Shown here: positions 10,824 to 22,201 of the stretch, in pieces
Numbering within the stretch: position 1 is the stretch's first letter
Layout of the letters: the number at the start of each line of letters is the position of its first letter
NCBI RefSeq assembly: GCF_022201045.2
Contig: NC_068556.1
Location: 868,001-932,000 of the forward strand
Length of the DNA: 64,000 bases
From: Citrus sinensis
Lineage: Eukaryota; Streptophyta; Magnoliopsida; Sapindales; Rutaceae
Direction: 5' to 3'
The notes under the pieces: model-generated
Databases searched by the model: none
The model's input: only the letters and a program-made list of their open reading frames with translations
Told to the model about the DNA's origin: nothing
Translations under genes and position numbers: made by a program

Positions 10824-13470
10824 TAAATTTTTTATCTTTTTATGAATTTACTTGTTATGATTATGCATTTTGCGTTTATATGTCTATTTTTTTGTGTTTA
10901 TTTGTAAGGTGATCTACTGAAAGCTCTTATCTTTATGTGGGTATTGAGTGAGGAGTGTGTATGATTAAAAGTTTGTAAGGGAATGAATGGTTAATAAATG
11001 AATGCGAGTTGTGTGAATTTGGCTTCCTTGTTTGTATTCATGTTGTTTTTGAATGGGGGGTGTTAATTTCTTTTAGTGAATGTGGGATCTTTTTTGGTCC
11101 TTTGAATTGTTATGGATTTCTCTGAATGTTATCTATGGTTTGAAGTAAAGTTGGGATGAATGAATGAATGAATAAAAATCAATGGAATTTGGGATTTTTG
11201 TGCATCTCTTCAATTTTTTTTCCCCTTGTGATCACCTATGTGCATGTATATGCAGCTTGATTCTCTGGTGAATTCAGTTCTTTATTCTCTGACACTTTGG
11301 AAAGTTGTTGAATTTATGTTGGTGCCTTTTGGAAAGTTGTTGCATTTATGTTGGTGCCTTGCTGTTGACGTTTTGCTTGTCTTGTTGATAATAATGGCTG
11401 TATATGCTGTTGTAGAGAATAGTGAAACGAATAACTTGAGAGAGGTAAACGTGGACTTTGCAAAAGTGTTTTCTCATGTATCTAGTTGTTCGAATCAAAG
11501 TGATTATTATTATTTTTTCCCTAGTTTCTCTAAGAGTTTGTGCTTGGAAGCATAAGATCAACTGGGTAATCTATCAGGAATTTTTATGTATAAGCTCGTT
11601 CTAAATTGGCATCTGGAGCCAAAGAGCATCCTTAGACATCAAGTAGGAGATTGAGAGGTCGTCCCCCTAGTATTTCGTGGAGCATTGAACAAGATGTTTG
11701 CATGCCACAAAGGAGGAGATGATTTATTTGTAATTGCTCAGATTGTCTTTGAAAGAATATTACTTGAATTGGGTTTTCTTGAAGGTGTGGCTACACTGGC
11801 GGTTAATTAAAACGCTTGTGGTGTAGTTGATGGCCGCTTTTAGGCAAGTATAGAAGCAACTTTTGTTCTCAAAGGAAAGGAGCTACTTGTCCCTTGACAT
11901 GTCCATATTGAAATAATAGGTTTTCTCTTTTCATTTTATTTTCTAGTTATTTGTTATGTTTTGGGAGTCAAATTCATTTCTTTTTGAGATTCTGAACATG
12001 AATTGTGGGGCTGGGGCTGGGGAGCAGGATCTGAGTATAGCATGCTATTTGAGCAGGATCTGAACATAAGTGCGATTGTCACGATGTTGAATCAACATAA
12101 GGCAAAGCCTCCAAAACCATGGGATTCATTGACCAACATGAAGTGAAGAAAACTAAATTGAATTTCGAAATGAAAAACTGCATTGATACAATTTTCTACT
12201 GAGGTGTTTTCTACAGAAAATACTTGTGCTACAGAGCTTCTTCCACAGAAACTGGAGTTCTCCGAACTCCAAAGTTATATCGGGAATGTTGGGGCATTTC
12301 GAATTTAAATGAGATTTTGCCTTACAGCATTTGATATCCCAATAAGACTATTCTACTACCATGATAACTTGGAAATTAGAATCGGTTTCTTGCAGATGGA
12401 AATGGAGAAGAAAGAATCTCTGTGGAAAAATGTTTCTACTTTCTTGGGTTGTATAACAAATTGCTTATATATTCGAAAAGCTACATTGCATGTGTAGGAT
12501 GAGAGTTCTTGAGTGAATTATGACAAGTATTATTTTCTCTTCAAAAGTATTTGATGAACTTGTATCAACTAAGTGAAAAATTCTAGAGTATATCGGAGAC
12601 TCAACGTAAGTTATGCAACAAATAAATAGAATTACATAATATGTTCATTTATTTTAAAAAATCAACATATAATTAGTAATTATATTAAATTTAATTATAT
12701 AAATTACATAAATAATTACTAATTATATTATCTCTAATGTGCCATAAAATTTCTGCTCTAAAACTAGCAATCCTCCAGAACTAGCCCCCAACATAGAAAG
12801 AAACTAAACACTAGGCACTTTCAAAATTATATCTAATACTACCGAGTTTGTATGAATATTGATCGGGCTGCTAGCTCGTCCCTAGAGTCCACTATTAACT
12901 ATTAAGTACTTAAATTCCATCTCCCTATCCTCTCCGACTTCTTGTCTTGGATGCCACGTTGTGACAAGTGCTCATCCCCAAACGCACCAACCACAGCCGA
13001 CAATCCTAGCCGTACGATGCAACCCCCACAAACAACAATGCCATCAGCCGCCGCCATGACTATTAAACTGAACGGTCAGATTTCTCTAGAGAAGTGGGTG
13101 CACTCATGATACAATGTTCTGTTCCACGTATAAACCCTAAAGGGATCGTTCGTTTATTGACCAAATTGCCTTCTTGGGTAAGTCATGCCCCATTAGAACA
13201 AAGCATCTTGCTGGCTTGCTTTTCCATCAACACAGAGGCTCATTCTTTCTCTGATCAAATTATCAAAAACGGAATAAAAAAATCCGATTCTTTTTTGGTG
13301 CTGAATCAATCAAAGTCCGGTTCAATATCTATCCTTTAGTGTTTCCACCCCCGAAATTTCGTTAGAAAACGAATCTTTATTTATCAAAAACCTGTTTTTT
13401 TCCTTTTAATTTTAAATTTAATTTCTTTTAATTTTTATCGCAATCGAAGCTACTCCCAGTCTCCATCAAC
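10824..13470. other. Long intergenic stretch before UBP22
   Basis: About 2.6 kb. I see 3' UTR-like sequence after the MAPR gene, GAATGAAT microrepeats near 11158-11174, an exact-length 32-bp tandem duplication (11297-11360) and AT-rich DNA around 12600-12750. The open frame at 11238-11555 has no family resemblance and includes the tandem repeat. The last 300 bases probably hold the UBP22 promoter and leader. Confidence 0.5.
11297..11360. repeat. 32-bp tandem duplication
   Basis: Two adjacent 32-bp copies (11297-11328 and 11329-11360), each starting TTGGAAAGTTGTTG and ending GGTGCCTT, differ at one base. They look like a recent slippage or microduplication event in non-coding DNA. Confidence 0.9.
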
Positions 13471-15886
13471 ATGATGTCTAGAAACTCTATGTACACAAAT
13501 CCAAAACCCTGCAAGCACCTTGCTGATTACAAGCTTAGACATGGCCTGAGCGGCTATAATTTACTTCAAGAGCAAATCAGAACAACCCCATCCGGAAAAT
13601 CAAGTGTTAAGAATCACCAAACAGAAATACCCAGATGCTGTTTTTGTAATGGGTATCAAAAAAGGCTTTATCTTTGTTTGATTTGCTCTTCAATCTCATG
13701 TTCTAGTCATACCCTTTTGCATTCTCAGTGTGAGAATGGCCATGACATAGCTGTGGATATTGAAAGATCAGAGCTTTATTGTGTTTTGTGTTGTGATCAG
13801 GTCTATGATCCTGATTTTGATAAGATTGTGATGTTGAAACACTTAATGGATTTGCCAAGGAGTGGGAATGGTGTTGATGTGAGTGCTGGGAGGAGATCAA
13901 GTAAGAGGAGAAGGTTGTGTTCAGCGCTAGAATTGGATTTGAAGAAGACAAAACAGTTGGTTTCAATGAGGGATCTGAGGGCCAAATCTTGTTATCCATT
14001 GGGTTTGCGAGGGTTAAATAATTTGGGCAGTACTTGTTTCATGAATTCTGTGTTGCAAGCTTTGCTTCATGCACCTCCTTTTAGGAACTACTTCTTGACT
14101 GGTCAGCGCAATCATGAAGTATGCAGAAAAAGATCATCAGATCGATTGTGTTTGCTTTGTGATATTTATGTTTTCTTTTCAGCTGTGTTTTCCGGTGATC
14201 GGACCCCTTATAGCCCAGCTCAGTTACTTTACAGGTCTGCATTGATTGATTTCACCGTATCTTGATGATAACAAAATGCTAGCTTTCATAATTTCTTCGA
14301 TTTCTTTTGGTGTTATAAAGAGATCAGTCTGTAATCTGTGATTTTGAAAGTTCTTTGGGTAAGATGAGTCATAATGCATGGATAGTACCTGTCGAAAATA
14401 TAATTTAATAATTCCATGAACCACATATATTAAGTGGAGAATGTTATCTGAGTTGAGATTTGTGTATGGTGTTGGTTGCTTTACAAAGGTTTGTGGTGAA
14501 CTGTTATCTTTGCATGAATCTTATTGGAGTTAGTAGTTTGACCGGGTTGTTTAAGTTAGTCTAAGTGAAACTGGCATGGAGTTTTTCCAAATGTGAGATC
14601 AGTTTTGTTTAATTATACTGCAGTCTTAGTTCTACACTTGGTCTGACCAGTCCCTTTCTCTTGATAGATATCTAGAGATGAACTTACTCCAACAATTATT
14701 AAACTTTACTTTTATCTGAAGTTGGTGGCAGCATTCAGCAAATCTAGCTAGTTACGAACAGCAGGATGCTCATGAGTTCTTCATTTCAATGCTGGATGGG
14801 ATCCATGAGAACGGGGTCAAGGCAAGGAGTCCTATTAAAGGTATAAGATGCTGAGATATAATCTGCCTCATAATCATGCTGCTTGTATACTTAAAGGGTG
14901 TTAAAGGATGATGCATGCTTCTCTGCCTCAATGTGGAGAATTCTGTTTACATAGTTGTTCACAGCAGAGGGTGCCGTTTCTATAACCATAGTGGCAAATT
15001 TGTAATTCTGTAATATTTGTTTTTATTAACAAAATCGAAGGTAGATAAATTTGGTGCATTGTTCTGTATTCTTGTTTTACTTACACTGTAATTCTTCGTG
15101 AACACAGATACTGGAGAATGCCATTGTGTTGCTCATAGAGTATTCTCTGGACAACTGAGATCGGATGTCACTTGTATGTCCTGTGGATATACATCTACAA
15201 CCTATGACCCTTTTATGGACATATCACTGAATTTGGATACAGGCAATTGCCCTTCAACAGATTTAGCTAACAAGTCTCTCAAGCCTAGTGATAATACATA
15301 TGTATCAACTCTTCTGGGTTGTTTGGATTTGTTCACAAAGCCAGAGAAGTTGGGGTCTGATCAGAAATTCTTCTGTGAAAATTGTCAAGAGAGGCAGGAC
15401 TCAGTTAAGCAAATGTCTATTAAAAGGCTTCCACTGGTATTGTGTTTGCATATTAAACGATTTGAGCACTTTCCAGTGAGAAGAATGTCAAGGAAAATTG
15501 ACCGTTACATGCAGTTTCCTTTCTGTTTAGACATGAACCCATATTTATCTTCCTCAGTTGTCAGAAACAGATTTGGGAATAGAATGTTTGCCTTTGAGGG
15601 TGATGAACTGGACACTTCGACAGAATTTGAGATATTTGCTGTGGTTACTCATTCTGGGACGTTAGACTCTGGTCACTACGTGACTTATCTGCATCTAAAA
15701 GATCAGTGGTACAAATGTGATGATGCATGGATTACTGCAGTCGAGGAGGAGGTGGTCAGAGCGTCACAGTGTTACATGCTGTTCTATGCACAGAAAATGC
15801 TTTATTACAAAGCAAATGAAGATTTGGTTTGCCAGCCAGTTTCCCCAAGAGCAGACCCATTCCTTCCAATTGCTGGCTGTTGCTAA
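13471..15886 (+). CDS. UBP22: Ubiquitin carboxyl-terminal hydrolase 22-like (SAGA-type deubiquitinase)
   Basis: Three exons: 13471-14234, 14722-14840, 15108-15886, giving 553 aa. Residues about 14-110 form a ZnF-UBP domain with many Cys/His (CKH, CCFC, CLIC, CSSH, CVLC). The USP catalytic domain starts at about 178 with the Cys box GLNNLGSTCFMN (catalytic C189). It continues through the Gln/Asp region QQDAHEFF and a zinc ribbon (CMSC near 317 and CENC near 384), and ends with the His box SGHYVTYL (H484) and CDDAW. This is the Ubp8/USP22 architecture. In plants UBP22 removes ubiquitin from histone H2B within the SAGA deubiquitination module in the nucleus. Exon 2 restores the conserved LLYSWWQHSANLASYEQQDAH stretch. 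All catalytic residues look intact. Confidence 0.95.
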
Positions 15887-16623
15887 AGAGAGTCCTTTCA
15901 TCAAGAAATGGCTGATGGCTTACAGAATGTTGAACTGCTTATATACATATGAATTCAGCGAAACACCAACTGGGACAAAGGAGGTTGGCTGAAGAAGAAA
16001 CAGTCAACAGCAGTTATTAAGTTTGATCTCCATTGAGGGCAATGGATTGCATATTGAAGAAAGCTGATCATTTGAAACAGAGATGCCTGCATACCAATTT
16101 CAAAAAGTCTGCATATAAGGTTTCTGTTTTGGATATGTTATAAGCATCCAAGAGAATGCCGGCAAGAAAGAAGCAAGTCCACTTCCTCACACCATCATAC
16201 TGCTCTTCCCCAGCACTTAACAGGTTTCTGGTACTGAATTCTTCTGACTGCAGTCGGCCATGTACAGATTAATATTTATTTAATGTAGTTTCTTGTTTCA
16301 AATTCATCCATCTTTTTCCACTACCTACAACATGAAACTGTTGATATTAAAGCAATTTTTTTGACATGCTCTAGATTATGAAAATGGAATCAAGAAGAGG
16401 GCCGTTGTAAATATTCTTTGTTGACTATTTTTCTAGTCGATGTGTTGAGGCTGCTTATTATTTCAGTGGCTTAGATGTGATGGATGAATCAAAAGCACTA
16501 TAGTTTGTATCTCCCCCTCAATTATCTATCTATCCTTTTGATGATCGAGGAAAATATGCAAAAGGATACTATCATTTTATTACTTAATATTTTTTTATAT
16601 ATATCTATTTATCATTAAAGTTT

Positions 16624-16801
16624 TCTGACAATTTTTTTTTTTAATGTTTTAGTTTTTTTTTTTATTTGCATCAAACCATTAACTCCATTAAAAATTGCTT
16701 ATATCACATAATCTGACAATTATTTTTTTCATTTAATGTTTTAGTTTTTTTTTTATTTACCATCAAACCATTAACTCCATTAAAAATTGCTTATATCACA
16801 T
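16624..16801. repeat. Tandem duplication of a ~88-bp AT-rich unit
   Basis: The units 16624-16709 and 16712-16801 both run from TCTGACAATT through a poly-T tract and ATCAAACCATTAACTCC to GCTTATATCACAT. They differ mainly in poly-T length and a few bases, which points to a fairly recent duplication. Confidence 0.9.
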
Positions 16802-17573
16802 GGGTATTTTATAAATTTTAGTATATTCATTATTTTAAGAGGATATATATATATATATACTTTGTTAAAGCAAAAATATACATTAAAATACAAAAAAATA
16901 ATAATTTTTAATACATTGGAAATTATATTTTTTTGTTTTCACCTTTTAAAATGAGGATATCTTTACTATAATGGAGAGAGAGAGAGAGAGAGATGATGAT
17001 AGATTTGCTTTTAACAAAGAAATCAAATGTCATCCAAATAAAAATAAGAAATTTTGATGATATTATTGCAAAAGAATAATAAATTTCATTGGTAGAATAA
17101 TAATTTAATGAGAAACATTATTCACGTTACAGTAATGGGCGATTTAGTTCACATATCTAAACTTTGTTTGTACGTTAACCAGTTGTCTATGAGAAGGGAG
17201 AGGTACTAAAAACTCAGTTCACTTAAAATGTACCCAACAAGAGAATGCGTCGAGGGCATCTGAATATGCAGAATTTATGAATCAATTAAACATGCAACTT
17301 GTCTTTGTTTCTGCAACTGACAGGCTGTGATTTTTGTTTCCTTTGCAAATTGCAATAATCGTAAACTGAAACGTGATTTATTTATTATTTATGTGCTAAC
17401 ACCATGTGAGCTTAGCATTTTACTTTTTAAGATTAAGACATCGAATCCATTGACATTGGCACGTTTTTATGACAAGAGCATTCAATTCACATGCTCACAT
17501 CACACCAAGACAGGAAGTGGCACCACGATCCACGAGAACTTGTCCCTACTGCATGGAACCAACCAAGTTCTGC

Positions 17574-17579
17574 CACGTG
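17574..17579. promoter_or_regulatory. G-box (CACGTG) upstream of FBT gene
   Basis: The palindromic core CACGTG sits in the context GCCACGTGTCC, which also fits the ABRE consensus. It lies about 490 bp before the FBT start codon. It is a candidate bZIP or bHLH site by motif only. Confidence 0.45.
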
Positions 17580-18068
17580 TCCATTCATGGTGGGCCCCTC
17601 GTGATCTTTTTAACTGTGATTGGGCGGTGGATGAGCTCAGGCTCAGCTCACTGTGAAATTGTCAAATAAACATCTTTATGAGAAAATTAATCATTTTTAT
17701 TTTAAGAGGTTTTCGGTCTGGTTGGTCAACCATGTAATATAGGGAAACCCCTTCTCTTACCTTGAAACTTCCCTTTTCTAAATCTGCTGCATTTACTTTA
17801 GACTTCTATTTTTATTTTCCTTTTTCTTTTTTCTTTTTTCTTTTTCTAAGATCGAGTGCAACTTTTTCCCAGTTTCATGGTACCCATTATAGGGAACACT
17901 GATTTTTAAACTGGGGTTGTGTGTTCTCCACAAGCCAGTGCACAAGATTCATTTTTTTTTTCAATCATAAGGTGAGTGCATTCAATCACTTAGAAGATAT
18001 TTAGGTTCTGAAGATTGGTTTTTGAAGTGGGTTGCCGTTCGTTTCTTCGGATTTCACTAGAAAAGTGA

Positions 18069-20911
18069 ATGATGGTGGAGGAAGAGAATCTAGAAGCCCC
18101 AAAAGAGGCCGTGATAGAAGATGAAAGTGAGTCGAAAAAGGGTTGCTGTGGATGTTTGTGGACTCCAATTTATTGGATTAAAATGCTTGCCACAGAAATG
18201 CATTGGAGCTTTGTATTAGGTGTAGTGATTGTTTATGGAATTAGCCAAGGTTTAGGTGGAGCTCTTGCCCGCGTTGGAACTCAATATTACATGAAGGATG
18301 TTCAAAAGGTGCAGCCTTCTGAGGCTCAAGTTTATGCAGGAATCACTTCCCTTCCTTGGATTGTCAAGCCTCTTTGGGGTCTCCTCACTGATGTTCTCCC
18401 AATTTTCGGGTACCGCCGGCGGCCTTATTTCATCTTAGCTGGTAACGAAGAAATTTCAGCTTTGAAATTTACGTCTATATTGCTAGCACTTTAAATAATG
18501 AAATGAAATCTGTAATTGCATATAATGTTAAATAGTTAAACTATTTAAATAATGTTAAATAGTTAAACTATTTAAATAATGTTAAATAGTTCAATCTGAT
18601 GTGTGCAATATAATGAAATGAAATCTTGTGTAGGATGCTCTAATAGGGGTGTCTGTAATCGCACGGTGTCTTATTCATCTCGTGTTAAATTTAAATAAAC
18701 ATGGATACGACCCATTTATTAATCGTGTTGAAATATCAAAATATGGTTACAACCTGTCCATTTATTAATTGTGTTGAGCTATTTAACATATTTAATATAA
18801 AAATATAAAAATTAATTTAAAAATAATAAATATGTCAATATTATTCTTAAAGTAGGTCATATATAAATTAACATGACATTAATATAACACGTATAAGTTT
18901 ATAATATAATATGGATATGACATAAATAATTAATTTAGCGTGAGTATATATATTAGTTATTTTTTTCAATAAGATTACAACATATTAATTGATATTCGTG
19001 TCATAAACATGTAATTATGTAGAGGTGGTCCAACATGGATATGACAGTTTTTTATCATATAATGTTGTGTCAACCAATTTATTATTCGTATCATTAATTA
19101 CCAACACGAATAAGACAAAGTTGTGTTGTATCTGTATCGTGTAATTGTATCATGACCCATTTTGCTAGGCTTCTTGTTAGATTTTCTACTCCTAAGCCAG
19201 TTAAGCTTTGATAGGCTATGTTGTCCTTCATTTAGCTAGCAGCCCTGCAAACTGGATGTGCAATTTCACGGGGTATTCAAAAGTTGCTTCATTGATGCAA
19301 TCTCATCAGATGGTTCCTTCCATGATGATTTCAGGTTGTCTCGGTGTGTTCTCCATGCTCTTGCTTTCAATGCACGAAAAATTGCATCTTGTATTTGCTG
19401 TGTCGGCATTAACAGCATCAAGTGCCGGGATAGCTATAGCAGATGTGACCATTGATGCCTGTGTTGCCCAGAACAGTATCTGTCATCCTTCCCTTGCTTC
19501 CGATATGCAAAGTTTGTGTTCTCTGTGTTCAGCAATAGGAGCATTAATAGGATATTCTATTAGCGGTATCTTTGTTCACCTAATAGGACCCAAGGTAAGC
19601 ATCTGTTCAACTATATTTTCCAAATCTTATATATGCCCCCCACCTGCAAATTTAATCTCTTATTTTTTACCATCAATAAACAAGATTTGTGTCTTTCCAT
19701 GATTCCATCCAAGTAGTAGTATCATTATTTTACTTCTTTGAAGATATTTTCCTCTTCCCTGTTAGGGAGTCTTTGGCTTAATGACAATTCCAGCTGGACT
19801 CTTAATTTTAGTTGGAATTCTGCTAAATGAGCCCCAGGTGCCCGATTTCAATTACAAACAGGTGAATACATGTTAATGTTTCTTCCCAATTCAGTATATA
19901 CTCCTATCCTAAGACTTTATTGGTGAATCAGGTAAACCTGAAGTTTCTTGATGCTGGGAAGGCCATGTGGACGACACTGAAGTTCCCACTTGTATGGAGG
20001 CCTTGTTTATACATGTACTTATCATTTGCAGTGAGCTTGAATATCCATGAAGGGTTGTTCTATTGGTATACTGACTCAAAAGCCGGTCCTTCTTTCTCTC
20101 AGGTATTGTATATCCGCTCTAATTTCTCATGTGTTCAGACAACAAAGTATTTCTGCTCTAATTTTCCATGTGTGAAATAAATTTGAGAATGAAGAAATCT
20201 ATTTGCATCATGGACCTTGTTTGTTACTTAAAAACATTTTGGTAAAACTTGTTATAACTTTGCTAAGAATAGAAACAAATTATAGACTCTCTCTCTGCAT
20301 GCCTAATGCAGGAAACTGTTGGATTTGTACTGTCAGTTGGTCCTGTTGGCTCCATTCTGGCAGCAATACTCTATCAAAATTCTTTGAAAGATTACCCTTT
20401 TCAGGATGTGCTCTTCTGGGCGCAGTTACTTTCCGGCTTATCCGGAATGCTAGATTTGCTGTTGGTACTACGACTGAACTTGAAGTTTGGCATACCAGAC
20501 TTTGTAGCCTTAGTCATTGATGAAGGCATTTCTAGAATGGTTGGGCAGCTGAAATGGATGCCCCTTCTAGTTCTCAGCTCCAGGCTTTGTCCCTCTGGCA
20601 TCGAAGGCACATTCTTTGCTTTACTCATGTCTATCGACAATGCTGGCGTACTCTCATCCTCATGGGGAGGAGGGCTTTTACTGCATATACTAAAGGTTAC
20701 GAGGACGCAGTTTCATAATCTATGGCTCGCCATTTTGATCAGAAACATATTGAGAATTACTCCACTTTGTGTAATATTTTTGGTGCCTCGAGGTGATCCT
20801 GATACTTCATTCCTTCCGGCTGAATTGGAAAGTAAAGAAGAGACAGCTGAAGCTTCAGAAGCTGAGAATATTGAACTAGTAGCACTTGTTAACAGTATTG
20901 ATGCTAGATAG
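18069..20911 (+). CDS. Folate-biopterin transporter family protein (FBT copy A)
   Basis: Five exons: 18069-18441, 19335-19594, 19766-19861, 19932-20102, 20312-20911, giving 499 aa. Family marks include the segment [52 protein letters not shown] with [10 protein letters not shown], then [42 protein letters not shown] and the C-terminal [19 protein letters not shown] and WGGGLLLH. This is the BT1/FBT group of the major facilitator superfamily, with about 12 membrane helices. Characterised relatives move folates, pterins or S-adenosylmethionine, and the plant-specific substrate is mostly unknown. No long transit peptide is visible, so it is unlike the plastid FBT1. Intron 1 (18442-19334) is open near its 3' end; the splice at 19335 is chosen because it restores [11 protein letters not shown]. 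It is diverged from copies B and C downstream. Confidence 0.93.
18523..18590. repeat. 27-bp tandem repeat, 2.5 copies, in FBT-A intron 1
   Basis: The unit TAATGTTAAATAGTTAAACT plus ATTTAAA repeats at 18523-18549 and 18550-18576, and partly at 18577-18590. Each unit contains the near-palindrome AATAGTTAAACTATT, so the array can form small hairpins. Confidence 0.9.
18640..19170. mobile_element. Probable degenerate DNA-element relic in FBT-A intron 1
   Basis: This part of the intron starts AGGGGTGTCTGTAATCG and is rich in recurring phrases such as CCATTTATTAAT, CGTGTT and TTATTAATCGTG, partly in inverted form towards the right (AACACGAATAAGAC). The wording and the 'AGGGGTG' edge are like hAT-type non-autonomous elements common in plant introns. 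Exact ends and a target duplication could not be set, so the family call is tentative. Confidence 0.35.
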
Positions 20912-22201
20912 CATGAAGAGGAATCATTTACACGTAAGTCGTTAAAGAATTTTGGGTAATTTTACAACAAATTCTAATGCAAGATTTTGTTTCTAACACA
21001 ATCCCACATATTTTGTTCATGTAACGGCTTTTATATGATGGATACCATATTATTATGCGGCATATTAGATATAGTACTAATCAGGAGGTATATAAAATAT
21101 AAATTGAAATGCGTGTATATCATACATCGATCAAATCCTAAACTACTTGTACCATTATATAAATATCTTAGTTATTGAACCAACTAGCAGTCTAGCATTC
21201 ACAATGAAAATAAAATTTGATAAGACAAGATTGTATTTTTGTGGAAATGATTCTTATTTATTGAAATCTTTTAATTAGAATCACTACCCTGTAATTACAA
21301 AACAAAACAAAACAAAAATAGTGAATTTGAGATTTGGGCCTGATTGGGCCCCATAGTTGAACTCTCAGCCCAAAGTGTAGTATTTAAAAAAGAAAAAGGA
21401 AAGGGAAAAATCGCATCTCAAACAAAAAGAACAGGAGAGTGATTGTCTCTGTAACCAAACAGCAAGAAAAAGTTATAAGCCCTTATTCCGGATTAGGGTT
21501 AAACTCTTCGGCATCTGTTTGCGCGCCAAACTCTGTTAAACAATCACTGGCTCTCTTTATAAACAAACTATCAACTTGTCGAACAGGTAAAATATATATA
21601 CTTTATCAATTACCCAATCTATTCAAATTTTCACATTCTCAATTTCAGTTTCAATTTTATTTGAACATTTATTTCTCTTGCTATTTTTTCCTTCTTTTTT
21701 TTTTCCGTCTGCTTCTTGTAGCATTGAATCAAAATGTTAAATATATGCTCAAAAATCAAATTTTTTGGCCTCACAATGTGCTTTTTTTCAAATCAAATTG
21801 ACATTTTGTAATGTCACTGAGTGAGAGGTAAATTGAGTTGGGTTCAATTATCTTGCTTTAGTTAAATAAATTTTTGAATTGAATCTTACAAAAGCTGAGT
21901 TTTTTAGTTTGTTTTTGAATTTTCCAATTTGCTGTTGTAGAGCTCTAATTTTCAGGTTGGCTGACTTTAAAAGACATATTTTTGTGATGCTGGGTCCAGT
22001 TGCGTCATAGTTATGATCTTTGGTTAGTTTTATGTAAAGTCATATTGAATTGTCTGATTGATGCTGCACCTCTTTGGGGTTTATTTATTATAGTCATTAG
22101 TGGGAGTACACTTGCATCTGAATTGCAATAGCAGATTGTGAAATTTGACTGGAAGGATAGTGATGGTTCTTTGATATATTCAGATTTTTTTTGGGGAAGG
22201 A
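20912..22201. other. FBT-A 3' region; Myb/SANT gene promoter and 5' UTR with intron
   Basis: The sequence to about 21380 is AT-rich spacer. A probable untranslated first exon lies about 21400-21586 and contains ATTAGGGTT (a telo-box in reverse). A good donor (GAACAG/GTAAAA at 21587) and an acceptor near 22183 suggest a 5' UTR intron ending about 20 bases before the Myb/SANT start codon. The open frame at 21439-21801 crosses this donor and is not supported as protein. Confidence 0.5.

Larger units (their letters stand above)
15887..18068. other. UBP22 3' region and FBT promoter
   Basis: This holds the UBP22 3' UTR, a 90-bp tandem duplication (16624-16801), a GA microsatellite (about 16973-16993) and, nearer the next gene, a less AT-rich promoter with a G-box. 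The open frames at 17327-17669 have no recognisable protein signature. Confidence 0.5.

Noticed and set aside
11238-11555. 105-codon open frame downstream of the MAPR gene
   Set aside because: No recognisable motif, and it includes a non-coding 32-bp tandem duplication. Probably UTR or intergenic.
13094-13339. Open frame upstream of UBP22
   Set aside because: It starts at a non-ATG codon and has no family resemblance. It lies in the likely promoter or leader of UBP22.
17327-17669. Two overlapping open frames before FBT-A
   Set aside because: No domain or homolog recognised. The segment holds a G-box and reads as promoter.
19208-19334. Coding extension upstream of FBT-A exon 2 in an open frame
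   Set aside because: Joining exon 1 to 19335 restores the conserved ILAG-GVFSM junction. The upstream open part has no counterpart in copies B and C.
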